From NCBI GenBank assembly GCA_022385805.1, contig MU277733.1:104974-168973 (forward strand): DNA of 64,000 nt, given 5' to 3'. Below are positions 43,930-55,469 of the stretch, in pieces. Both the position numbers and the translations under genes were made by a program. The notes below the pieces were generated by a model. It was not told the origin of the DNA. It made no database searches and worked only from the letters and a program-made list of their open reading frames with translations. The number at the start of each line of letters is the position of its first letter. The first letter of the stretch is position 1. Source of the stretch: Pilatotrama ljubarskyi. Taxonomy: Eukaryota; Basidiomycota; Agaricomycetes; Polyporales; Polyporaceae.

Positions 43930-46900
43930 TGAAGGAGTTGCTAGAACATTCAGAGACAGCTTGCAAGGTGTCGTCGCAACACCAAGCGCGTCAACGGATA
44001 CCAAGTGATGTGGGACGCTGCTTATATGCACGTCTCTTCTGGCACCTTGTCGCCGCAGTGGGACTCATGGGGTACAAGGTCAGTTGCCGGTGGACTTCCG
44101 GGGGTCGCCAGAAGCCAATACGTACGACCATTCGGTCATAGGAGCAAGGAAGACCCCTAAGCCGTCGACACGAGGCTCTAGCGTGCCCAGATCAAGCGGT
44201 CAGCCGTCGAAGCAAGCCCACAGTGGATAGTCCTATCCATAGGGGGCCGCCACAACGCTCGGAGCTTGCCAACGCTGTCTCGTGCGCTCGTCACTCCTTC
44301 ACGGTTTGCATTCCTCGCACTTGTGCCCTATTCGTAGGCAGATCGCTTGCCCTCGACATCGTTGAGGCACTCGCCAGGGCCAGCTCATGAAGCAACGTTC
44401 GCACCTAATATCTACCCTGTGCCGAGGAGGTCTCTGAGAAGCTCCGCTTCCATGGCGTCTGCGAGCCTCACCTGCCGTAACCATCGGTAACGCTCGCACG
44501 CAACCCACTCTGTACGTGCGGTTTGCCACGGGTTTTGCGATAAGGTGGACTCCACCATCCGGATCTTGTGGCAGCTTCATAGCCTATCGTACGTACCGTT
44601 GGGCTACATGGGCAACGTCGGCTCGACGGACAGTCTTGACTGAGTGTTGGCTTGGCTCCAGTCCATCAGGCGAGTTCCGCACCGAACTGATCATGGGTAT
44701 CGCACGATTATTGCCACGAAGCTGACAGATGTCATGAGAGAGCAGCTTTACAAATCCTACTGAGCAGCTCTCAGTCTGAACCGTCCGAGATTGGGTAGGT
44801 CTGCCATTCCTATTCATCTCGTACCCGCTCCTTGTCACAGGCACTGACGTGACCAAAGAGCTGTCAGACATCCGTACGACATGTGCCTTGGACGGTATGA
44901 CTCTCCTCAGAGTAGGGGACAATCCACCCCGGCTCTGGTCCGAGTCCAGGCAATCTCCAATCGTTTTGGCTCAGCTATCTCACTCCTTCTCATCCCGCCA
45001 AGACGCGACTTGGGAACGAACTCCAAGCGTTCATCTGGATCATTCGAATAGTAGCTGCGGTCGCTGCTATAGTTGTGGCACTACTTGTCTGCTCCTCCAT
45101 AAGTCAAGAAGCTAAACCCTCGAGGGGCGTCATGTCTCTCCGTAATTCTATCATCGATCCAAGGTCTGTGGTCTACCTCCCGCGCGTAGTGTGTTTCTGA
45201 ACGTGCTCATTCCTTGTTTCCATTCGGCCTCAGGTCTTCAAGTCACTGTCGACGTGGCTTGTGTGGGCGTTGCCTATGCACCTCCGCGATTGGGGGTAGA
45301 TGATGCATCGCATCTTTACTGCACGAATATCCGCTGTCCATCGTCATGATGAGGTGCTCGCGTACAACTGCTTCCAACTATTCTGGGCTGGCTTTCGTCT
45401 TGGGCGTAGCATCCGGGCCCGAATGCCCGAACTCACGGTCAGTGAGACACCTCAACTCACTCAGTTCCAACCAGCGCTTTCGTTGCCAGTAACTGTACGT
45501 ATCTCTCGTCTCCCGGTCGGTGACATGGTGCTCAATTCCTCAGGTGCTGGCGCAAGTCCCGTATTGAGGTGGCGGGTCATCGTGCTTCGCGACCCGTACA
45601 GAACCTCGCCACCCACGCAGCCTTCGATGCTAGCCCAACTACGAGCACGGCGTCGTTATCAAGTAGGCTCTAGCCATGCATGGTGTTCGCAGGCAGTACG
45701 CTGCTCGATGTCTCGGAACCTCAGCGAATAGAGTATCGACCCAGTCAGATCAGACTCGGGCACTAGAAGGCATAGCTCTCCTCTCAAAGTTGGACAGCTG
45801 CACCATATTGTGTCCACAGTGAAGACTGCTTTGGCGCTGTAACCTCTTCATTTCCCTAGCCCGTTCATCAACTACGATCAGAGGTTCATGATATTCTGAC
45901 CTGCGGGATACCCTGAGCGTCCACGCACATGCGCATTGATCATCACTGCACGCGAGCTCAGAAACACCGGAGTAAGGTTCGTGCCCAGGTATGACTGAAC
46001 CTGTCCAATATACTTTGTACCTTTATGTCCGTCTTCATCCGCTTTATATCCCCTCCGCGACGCGGCGGATGCGATGATGTAGCCAGCAGTGAGCGCATAT
46101 CGCATTGATGCGCTCCAGATGCACCATAGCATGTGGCCATAGGCTCGCTGGTACTGCAGTCACATCCATATGGCTCGTCGTCGAGTCTCTTGACGGTGAG
46201 CTGTGCGGTGTCATACGGTGGCATTCACATTGGCTTCCGGCTGAGCAGCGCTTCTGATGCCTGATTAACCCAGGTACACGGTCCGTCGGCGGACCACGGA
46301 GTTGTCTGTCGTCTAACTTTGCACGTCCGCCGCTCGCTGGCAGCGCCCGTCTCACGTTGGCAAGCTGGCGGATCTGCGATTGATAGGGAGAGCATCGTGG
46401 CGCTCATCCACGATAACCCGTGGTATGTGCCATCTGTCAATGTCCTCTGCGCGGTGCTGCCTCTCGTTTGTATGCGTCGAAGGAGGCGCATTGACGGGCG
46501 AAGACGAAGGTGCGAGCCCCTCCACATTGCATTGAGACTTCGTTGAATATGAGTTGCCCGCTTCTTGACTTGCGGACAGATCGCGCAGGGCGTAAGCAGC
46601 GTCACGGCGGACAAGCGCGTGAGCCCGGCGAGTGAACCCTCGGTGCGTACTCTGGCCCGGCCTCTCTCTGCGCGCTGACTACTCTGCTCAGATATGACGC
46701 GCGTGGTCTCTCAGCGGTGAGAGTTGCCGTTCTTCCTTCTCCACTTCGACTGCTCAGCTTCCTGGAATGGCACTGCTATCGCGGGCTTGCAGGTGAGTTC
46801 CGTGGTATGGTACGCTGATACAACCCATGCGATTGTCAGGTTGTCACTGCTCGCGGCGACAGCAGGTCCATTCCTAATATCATCGCTCTCTGGACGGCAC

Positions 46901-49900
46901 GTTGCCAGCATCCGCTTCTTCATGGCAGAGCCATGACGGCGCCGTTTGTTCGCCGATGCACAGGTCCTGGCAGTACTCTGGACACTCTGCAGTCCGTAGA
47001 CGGTCATCGAGCTCGTGCTTGGTGCTCCGACGTCGGCCCACCAGCGCGGAGCTGCGCAACCAGCACGGCTCTCCTTGGCGGTGTCGAGATCACGATCCTC
47101 GACTCTACGTAGCGACGTCGCCGAGCTCACAGAAATGAGACATGTCCTTGCCGTCTGGCGAGAGATTGCGCTAAGCTGAATCTCTCGCGGACGCTCCCGA
47201 GTGCCTGCGGTGCAACAGGCAGATATGACGGCGTGTAATACTGCGAGCAGCCCTCAATGGGGATCCCAGCGGGTCTCTCACGATGCGCATGCAGAACGTT
47301 CTCGGGTCGCTCAGCACCTGCATGCCGTGCGCGGTGACACATCAGATCGTATGTCCAGAGTGGTCCCTGCCGTCCTCTCATTATGCTTTGCTCATCCCCT
47401 AGCTGAGCCGATGAGTCCGAACGCGCCCGTGGCCGTCGCAGCATATGCAGCGGCCGAACTCGAACGCTTGCGAGGGTCCCGAACATGGAAGTCGTCTCGC
47501 CTTCCCTGCACCGTGCCACATGGGCGAGAACAAGAGACCTCTCCCGAGCTGTCCGGCAGGAGTCGAGGAGCGTCAGTACCGAGTCGAGTTTGCGCCCTGG
47601 ACTTCGACGGTCCCGGCCGAATATGCAAGACAAGACTCCGATTTCTGTCGTGTAAATATCCGCACGGCACGGTGCGCTGATAGGTCTGTCTGTCTCTCCA
47701 CCTTCTTGCACCTCGAACTCAAAATCAAAATGAAGTCTCGATGCTGCAGGGTAGGGATGCCGAAACGTCCTCAACACTTCTGGGCGGGGTGTCGTGGTGT
47801 TCGCAGCAGCAAAGCGGTCGTGCCATCGCACCCTCGCCGGATACCTGCCCCGAAAACTATGGTGCGATGGATGGGCGTCACCGGAGTCGTGATGCGTCTC
47901 ACCGTCTGTGCCCGGCGTACTAGCTCACGCTGAAAATGGATAACTCCCATTCCATCCTCGGACCACGCTCAGGGCACCGAGGAGCCTGGTACGCTCCGGT
48001 ACACTTGCGGACGTTATCTTCGCAGTGGCTACCTGAAGTGCACAGTGAACGCCCTGTCTGGCATGTACACTGGCATGCGGCGGCGCATCCGTACCGTCAG
48101 CTTAAATCATCCGGAAGATCGTTGTGAGTCGTGCGAAATCTTCGTCGCAGGTACGATCATGTCTGAAGGGTGGATCTGCGCATGGCAGGGTTTCTTTTCG
48201 TGCTCCTCTGCACGATGAGCGGCGAGCGAGGCAGTCACGATGCCTCATCGTTCAAGGCTCCGGGATGCCGTGACCTACAGATGAGGCCGTGCCTTCGGAG
48301 TACGATATGCGCTATATTGCAGCCGTCTCACCAGCGAACGACCTCCCCTTCTTGGCCACAGAAGAGCTATATCGAGAGCGTCTTCCGGATCCTTCGTTAT
48401 GCCGGTACCTTTTCGTCTGTGCCGGCTTCTCACGTCTGCCCCGTCATACCTTCGAACCGGCCCTAGAGGTGAGAGTGCGACCTCCGGGACCTTGCGCTGG
48501 TCCGAGAACCACGCGAGCTCCGGCGAAGTCCTGTCTTGCGCTCTCCCGCTTTTGAGCTTCGAGAGGCGACGTGATACGGATAAGCCTGGGCGCCCCCCCC
48601 CATCTCTTCTGCTGCTTACACGTCTGAGGGATTCGCGCGGGAGCGAATGCCGAAGGATCCCCCGTAGCGAACTGCTCTCTCCTCAGCAACTCGCTCCGGG
48701 AGTTCCTCAAGACGGCACTCTCGTCCTGCCCATCTGTGCATCTGACGACCGTGACAGTGATGAGCCGCACCAAATGTGTACCGAGATTCATCAACAGTCA
48801 ATATGAAGCACCCCTCTCATACATCTTCCTCATCCGTACGTGGCGACGCCTTTGCCAGAATTACAAGTGAGTTTGATGATATTCAGACCTGCCCTGTGCA
48901 AGGCCCATCTGAGGGTGCACACTGTGCAGAACGCTGCATGATCCTCCGCGTCTGATGAAAGGATGATACGACTCATCATATCAATCACGCGGCGGACCTC
49001 ACATTGAATCCAGCAGTCCTTCCTCGAGCTCAAGTCCCGGCAGTTCTCGGACGATTGCCTGCCCTCTTGCTGCATTCGGCAGAGTTCGAAGTCTTCTGCT
49101 GCTCACTGCTCCACTCTGAGCGGCGTACCAGAACCCTCTCGTTCTCTACCGAGTACTAAGAACCAGAAGGGCTCGGGCCATCTATCAGGACTGGGATCCG
49201 CGCATCGTGAGCTTCGTGTTCGCCGCACTCACTCGCCGAACCGTGATCGTGCAGACCTCAGGCTAGTGGATCCAGAGCGTCGTCCACGGGCGCTGAGCAA
49301 AGCGCCTCGCCCCTCGCCTCCGAGTTCCCGCCCGTCCCGACGCTGACACGCCTCGAGGCTGCTCGTCAAACTCGCCACGATGAGCAGGTGTATCGCATTT
49401 CAACAATCGAGGCCACACAACTTAATGAAATCCTGTCACCCCCTATCTCGTACTGTACCGCCTGTCAGACAAGGTCATACTACGCGCGACGGGACCCGAC
49501 TCGGGCGACGCAGTACCGTGCACGGGCGAGCAGTACAGTGCAGTAGTACTACGCGCGCCCACGCCCGGACTCGGACTCCGGACTCGGGCTCGGATCGCGG
49601 TGGCGGCGTTGTGAAAGTCTATTTTGGGTATGACGCCGGTGGCGTCGCACGAGGGCGCACACCGCGATCGCACCGATCATCCCGATCTGCATCCCTGCGG
49701 TGTCGGGTGGCCCGCGTCGCGCGTCGCGTCGCGTCGACCAGACGACGTAGGTACCCGTGCAGCCGACTCGCGATTGCTGAAGGGGACGAACTTTGGGGTG
49801 CGTCACAGCTCGCGTGCCCGAGGGCGGCGGGTCGACCCTGAGGCGGGCGACTGAGAGGTGTCCTCGCCGTGTCTCGCTTTCATGCGTCGGGCGAGGGTCG

Positions 49901-51652
49901 CGCGCAAACCATCCCGGATGCTAGCACGATGCGCGAAGAAGTGCGCGCAAAATACAGAGCCGTTGCGCTTGCGCCGCGCAACGCCGTTCGAACAGATTCA
50001 GAACCCATCTGAGGCTCGCGTCGCTTCAACGATTCAGGACGGCTCCGCGTCCGCCCCGCGCACTGGTGCCCACTCTCGCGTGGTCCCGCTAACGGCCAAT
50101 TCAACGCTTATTCACGATGGCCCTTCTCGTGCTCCCCTGCAACAGGGCGCGACTGTGGTCAGAAACGTCGACGATGCTGAGAGACGACGCGACGACGACG
50201 AGTGGGCAGCCCAAAGAGCGGGGCCTCGCCCGTTTCTCTGATCGGAGATGTCCGGATGGCTATGATGGGCCCCTTGTGACCTCCCGCCTCGTCCAACGGC
50301 TCGCGCTCGTTCCCATCTCTTCCTCTCATGCGCGCCTGCGCCTCTTCTGGCACTCCTCTCCGCGGACACGAAGGAGCGCACGCGCGGACGCGAACGTGAA
50401 CGCGCATATACACAGGTCTACGCAGACAGAAGCCCAATCCGCGCCGGTCGCCCAAGTTTGCCCGCCCGGGCAGCAATATACGTCCGGACGCTTACATGCA
50501 AACAAGAAGACGTCGACGTCGACATCGACGTCGCTGTCGCTGTCATTGCCAGAGCCAGTGCCGGTAGCAGCAGCTCTCTGATGGGAGACCAGACCCGTGC
50601 CCGGCATCCGTGCGAAGGGACTCGGGACGTGTTAGCGTTGTGCCACCATGGCTCAAGAAGCGCGTCTGCCCAATCACAGCATCAGCTTCTCTGTTCGCGA
50701 ATCGCCCACTCCCCCCTTCGTCGCCAACGCGGACGCGCAGAGTGGAGTGGCAGATTTGCATTGCAGAGTTCCCCTTCCGGGAGGTCCACGGATCTGCCAG
50801 TGCTGGCTGTCTGTCGGCCCCCGGCCAGCCCTCTCGGTCCTCGCCGGGAGCGATTCTTCGTGACCCGCGCTCCCCACCGCCTCCCTCAATTTTCGATGGT
50901 ACAGACACCGAGCTGATGTCAGTGTCATGCGCACGCGAAGGGGTCAATATCCGAGGTGCGCTCAGGGTGGGTCGCACGGCAATAGATCAGCCATATTCTC
51001 CGCGTTTCTGACCTTTTGCGAGTCGCGAGCCGCCAGAGAGGCGAGTGCCGCGAACTCCAAGGAAGCCATAAAGTGCGACGGCGTCGCGCTTTTGCAGACG
51101 AAGAGGTGGGAAAACGAGGCGAGGCCAGAAGAGGGCGACACAGTTGTCGTCGGCTAAGCTGGATGCTTCTCTGATCTCGCGCAAGATGAGCAAGCATGGG
51201 AGAGAGAGCGACTGCAGGAGGAAAGATGCGACCGCTCTGATTGCTGGACGAACCGGTCGCCGCGGGGGGAGTGCGGGGCAGGGTTCCCTAATGGGGGCAC
51301 AGAGCACAGCCAGCTGGCGGCGAGTCGTCCGGCGGTGGGCCGGGGACGCTGCATTGATGGGTGGCCGGAGGACCGGCGCGCCCGTCGAAAGAAGCAGCAG
51401 AAAGGACATCAGCGGAGGCATCTGCGTCGCAATCCGCCATCTCTGCCGCAGATCTTGCCATCACTCGCACCAGCAGCACCTGCACCGACTGACAGACGCC
51501 CGTCAGACATGCCCTCGCCCTCTCCGCTCCCAGTCCCGGCCTCGCTCTATATAACTCCCAGGCCCGGCCCTCCCCTCGGCGCCAAGATTCTGCCTCCCCC
51601 CGTTGCAATCCTCGCCCCCTGAAGTCAGACATTCCGCAGGCAAGCAGCAGAC
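43930..51652. other. 7.7-kb stretch without a confident gene
   Basis: Many short frames on both strands and no family hit by eye. Pieces worth noting: at about 45010-45160 (+) a frame with one strong hydrophobic helix (IRIVAAVAAIVVALLVC) ending at a possible donor; at 45878-46132 (-) the peptide IGQVQSYLGTNLTPVFLSSR, which echoes the IGQGGSYVTAFLDPLSSIL region of DUF6533; and the GC-rich 49.2-51.6 kb part with simple repeats, which probably holds the promoter and leader of the membrane protein gene at 51653. Long antiparallel frames at 47127-47831 and 47201-47680 overlap each other and neither is convincing. Confidence 0.35.
50509..50544 (+). repeat. GACGTC/GTCGCT-type simple repeat
   Basis: Imperfect hexamer array (GACGTC GACGTC GACATC GACGTC GCTGTC GCTGTC) in the GC-rich non-coding stretch. 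Confidence 0.7.
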
Positions 51653-53317
51653 ATGTCCGACGAAGAGACCTTCCCGCTAGCCAGAGCTGAGGTGCGTCTA
51701 CTTCCTCTGCCCCTGCCAAGCATCTCCCTGCTCCCCGTCGCTCGTCATCCTTCAAGTTCTCGATCACACACCCCGTCGGCACTGCTTGTGGACCATGGCT
51801 GATATGAATGCTCTTCTCTAGCTCATTGCGCTGTTTCTCGAGTCGATGATCTTCGGGGCCTTCACCGTCCTCTATGCCATCGCCATCTGGATTCTGCTCT
51901 ATAGGGAGAAGCTCCGGGGCGCGTCCACCCTGAACAGGATGCTGTTCGGGACGACCACAGTCATGTGGGTCCTAGCCGTAGCAGTGCGTCTCTTTCCTAC
52001 CGCTATTCGCTTCACCATGTCAGCCATAAGGCTGATCGTCGACCGGCTATCATCGCCTACAGCATCTAGCCATAGACGTGGTGCGGGCCATAGAGGGCTT
52101 CGTCGTCTGGGCCGACAAGCCCGGAGGCACCAATGCGTTCTACGCAAGGATCAGCGACCCGACCGAGGTCGCGAAGAACGTCCTGTACATCACCATGACT
52201 CTCGTCGCGGACTCGTTCGTCGTACGTCGTCCCCTCTCGCTCTCTTGCCTCATCCGCCCACGCTCACGTCTATCCTCTTCCGCTCGCCCTTCATAGAGCT
52301 ACCGTCTCTTCATCGTGTGGAACCGCGCGTGGTGGATCCTCTGCATCCCCGGCGTCCTCCTGCTGGCCACCGCAAGTCAGTCCCACGTCTGCTTTCTCTC
52401 TGGGGCTGGGTACTGACCGCCCTTCTGCCCGTCGTTATAGTCGCTGGATATGGCGCCTGCGTGGAGATTGGTCTCGCGAAAGAGGGTAACGCCATCTTCG
52501 CGGACAACCTCCAGCCCTGGATCCGTGCCTTCTTCTCTCTATCCCTCACCACCAACCTGCTCGCGACGTGTAAGTCTCCTCTCCATCCTTTCCCTCCCTT
52601 CTTCACCCTTCACCTCCCCTTGTTGCTTCTTCAAACGCTCCCCACCCTCCCGCGTCTGCCCAGAGGCCAGGCATGACGCCCTCACCCCCGAGTCACCTCT
52701 GCTCAACTCCGCCTCTGCCTCCGATGCCGTACCGCCCGTGCCTAATGAACATCATGCTGACCGTCCTTCGCGCTTACAGTCCTCATCGCCGCGCGCATCA
52801 TGTGGTCGAACCGCCGTGTGCGCCAGTACCGCGCGAGCGGCGCCGCCGCCGGCTCGCACTGGGAGGTCATCGAGACGATGATCCAGTCCGCGGCCATCTA
52901 CTCGGCCGCGCTAGCGTCGCTCCTCGGCACGTACCTCGCCGGCTCGAACGCGCAGTACGTCTGCCTGGACGCCCTCCAGCCGCTCATCGTACGTCCCCCT
53001 GTGCATGTCTTTTCCTCCTAGATGACGTGCTGAGACGTGTGCTTGCGCAGGGTGTTGTGTTCACGCTCATCATCATCCGCGTCGGTCTCGGCTACACGAT
53101 GAACGACACCGTGAGCGGCGGCGGCGCTGCGATCTCGGACCGCGCCGGCGGGCCTGGGCAGCTGCAGACGATCGGCGGGCACGCGTACCCGCTGCAGCCG
53201 GTCGCGATCAACGTGTCCGTCAGCCGCACGCACGACCGCGCGAGCTTCGAGGCGTACGACCACAAGGACGGTCACGTCGTGTCCGACGTCGAGAGCGGCA
53301 AGGCGCCGTCCGACTGA
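51653..53317 (+). CDS. Seven-helix membrane protein, mushroom-specific type
   Basis: Predicted 347-aa integral membrane protein; seven exons 51653..51691, 51822..51983, 52063..52221, 52297..52375, 52441..52569, 52780..52988, 53051..53317 (1044 nt). Starts MSDEETFPLARAE. Successive hydrophobic segments: LFLESMIFGAFTVLYAIAI, NRMLFGTTTVMWVLAVAHL, NVLYITMTLVADSFVSYRL, WWILCIPGVLLLATAIAGY, FFSLSLTTNLLATFLIAAR, MIQSAAIYSAALASLLGTY, and GVVFTLIIIRVGLG, followed by a cytosolic His/Asp-rich tail. Most introns fall at or between helices; the intron 52570-52779 is unusually long (210 nt). The topology (short N-terminus, seven helices, soluble C-tail) is receptor-like, and such proteins are abundant in Agaricomycetes, but I recognise no ligand or G-protein motif. 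Function unknown. Confidence 0.8.
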
Positions 53318-54522
53318 GCGCGCACGTCCTCCTCTCGCCGTCGAGTCTGTCACGCTCGAGTTGTGTTACTTATCAGGAGGTCTTTATTGCTGCTGCTGCT
53401 GCTACTATTTGCTGGCGTGCCCGGGCACAGAGGGTGAAGGGGGCACACGCTTGGTTTCTGTACGATAGACGACGACGAAGCAGGCACTGGGGAGCCCCCA
53501 CAACGCAGATGCCTTTTTTCGCCAAAACACACCCACACCGCTGCTCGGCGGCCCCTTCCCAACCGCCGAGCGGCGTCCCGTCCGCTCCTTCCACCGCTCG
53601 TTTCGTTCGCTGCTTTGTATGCTCTCTTTGCAACACACACCCACACCGTCGTATTCCCACCCTTCGTGATACCATCGCGCGCCCGCTTCTGTCAATAGGG
53701 CCGCCCGTCTGCTTGTATCGCTGCCCGCTGTGTACGCTGCTGCTACCCCTGCTGTCGAGTGGAAGGGAGGGCCCAGGATCGGAATGTGCTCGTCTGCTTA
53801 TTGGGCTACTAGGTCTTCGGAGTGTATATATTGACGACCCCGCTGTGCAGTTCGATGTAGAGACACTGCATAATACAGTACATGAACGTGAACCTGAACT
53901 CGAGCGACTGGCGGCGTGCCGCCATTTCGGAGAACGTGAATTCCAGACGCGTTCGCTCGATGAGCCCGGTGCTTCTGTACTAAACCTTCTTGCACCGTCC
54001 CTTTCGCCCGACCCGCTCGGAGCCGCGCTCGCGCACACATCGACAAGTCCTTCCGACCCCGGGTCGCAACAGCGTGACTCAGAGCACGCCGAGTCTGCAC
54101 CTCTTGTTCCGCTCCGAGTCCTTCTCTGTTCGCTGCGTGGCCAAAGAACGTAACTGTGGGCGTATTCAAGTTGACTTGGCACTGCCAGACGTGAAACATG
54201 GACGGACCGGTGTCGGAGGCAAACGCCACAAAGCCTCCGTTAGCCCCGATCGCGCGGCGCGCCACGATCATCGCTGGCCTGATCGTGCGCTACAACAAAA
54301 TCCAGATGCGTGCCCCGCCCACCAAACGCCGATCGCTGGCCACTTGGCATAGGTGTCGGTGTCGGTGTCGGTGTCGGTGGCGGGGGCGGCTCACGCGCGA
54401 CGGGCCGACGCTCCGAGCTCCCCGAGCCAGAGCCAGAGCCAGAGCCAGAGCCCGACGCGGCGGCCGGCGACGCCGCCGCACTCGCATCACCCTCTCTGTA
54501 CTCTGTCGGAGCCTGACCGTTC
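53318..54522. other. 3' flank of the membrane gene, simple repeats
   Basis: No supported gene; long opposed frames at 53373-54182 and 53434-54153 are low-complexity shadows. Two hexamer microsatellites occur: GGTGTC units at about 54356-54387 and CCAGAG units at about 54424-54456, just outside the transposon end at 54525. Confidence 0.5.
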
Positions 54523-54524
54523 TA

Positions 54525-54550
54525 CAGTGCCGGACAACCAAAGTCGACAA
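54525..54550 (+). repeat. left terminal inverted repeat
   Basis: 26 bp starting CAGTGCCGGACAACC, preceded by TA; exact inverse of 63363-63388. Confidence 0.9.
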
Positions 54551-54688
54551 TTTTGGTCGACATTTTTTGCCGGCCTCCTGAACCACCGGAATAGATGCGC
54601 ATTGAGTGTGCGATTCGTTTGCACCTTGTCCGAACGAAATTCACTGACTGGTTCTCCCGCAATTCCCGATTTAGTGGGTTTTGACCCC

Positions 54689-55126
54689 CAAAATATTGGC
54701 CAACCCCGAAAAGTGGTGGGAGGAACTTCGGAGTTGTGTTTTTGGGCTCCTTTTGCCTTTCTGGTTATGATTCTAGTATCAGTTCCCCCGAAAAAAAATC
54801 CCACCGGCCGGGGGAAGGTTACCAAGTTTGGCCTTGCCGCCAGCTCACTACCACTTTCGGCGCTTCTGCCCGGATTGATCGCGCTTCGACTGGGCACTGT
54901 TGTGCAGGCACAACGGATGAAAACTCTTGCCATTCCCCGCTTCAGATGTGGTGACCCTCTATGAGAGCTAGTGACCCACAGACTATGGTTGAGGTTCTCA
55001 GGCTGTCCAAGATGTCCCCAGCCTCCCACCATTGCCCTAAGCGCCCCAAATAAGCGCGCAAATTTGGCTCAAAATATTGGCCAACCCCAAAAACGCGTGG
55101 GAAAAACTTCGGAGGTGTGTTTTTGG
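54689..55126 (+). repeat. subterminal direct repeats in the left arm
   Basis: A unit of about 57 bp starting CAAAATATTGGCCAACCCC and ending GTGTTTTTGG occurs at 54689-54744 and again at 55070-55126 with a few differences. Possibly transposase binding sites. Confidence 0.75.
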
Positions 55127-55161
55127 ACGTTTTCGACTAGGCTCGAGATCCAGCCGATCGG

Positions 55162-55200
55162 GTTCGGACATTCAAACTCCGTTGGTGAGGATGTCCGAAC
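55162..55200. repeat. 10-bp stem palindrome in the left arm
   Basis: GTTCGGACAT at 55162-55171 is the exact inverse of ATGTCCGAAC at 55191-55200, leaving a 19-nt loop. Confidence 0.75.
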
Positions 55201-55269
55201 GGCTGGTCCAACTGGGCGTCGTTTTGGGGGGGTATCCGTATTTGGTACCCCGTGTGAAAACGTACTTAG
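55201..55269 (+). repeat. left copy of the subterminal inverted repeat
   Basis: Contains a run of seven G followed by TATCCGTATTTGGTACCCCG and TGTGAAAACGTACTTAG; near-identical in inverse orientation to 63147-63215. Confidence 0.8.
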
Positions 55270-55469
55270 TGAATTCGCGCCTAGTGCCTTCAGGGAACTT
55301 GGAGGTCATCTCTGATTGCTCGAGGTACTGAGAGCTTCTCTGCGGTATGCGCAACAGCAGATGTAATATTGAATCTGCTGGATCATGAACATACAAATGG
55401 TGTCACTACTACCTCCCTCCCGATGCAGGGGCGACCGATTTCGTGCAAGCTAGAGTCGACCGGAAGGGC

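Noticed and set aside
47127..47831. 234-aa minus-strand frame and an overlapping 159-aa plus-strand frame
   Set aside because: Mutually overlapping on opposite strands, rich in Arg/Ser/Pro, no recognisable domain and no start context or splice pattern; judged chance frames in GC-rich DNA.
53373..54182. Opposed 269-aa and 239-aa frames downstream of the membrane protein gene
   Set aside because: No domain; Ser/Arg-rich composition and mutual overlap point to chance openness next to simple repeats.
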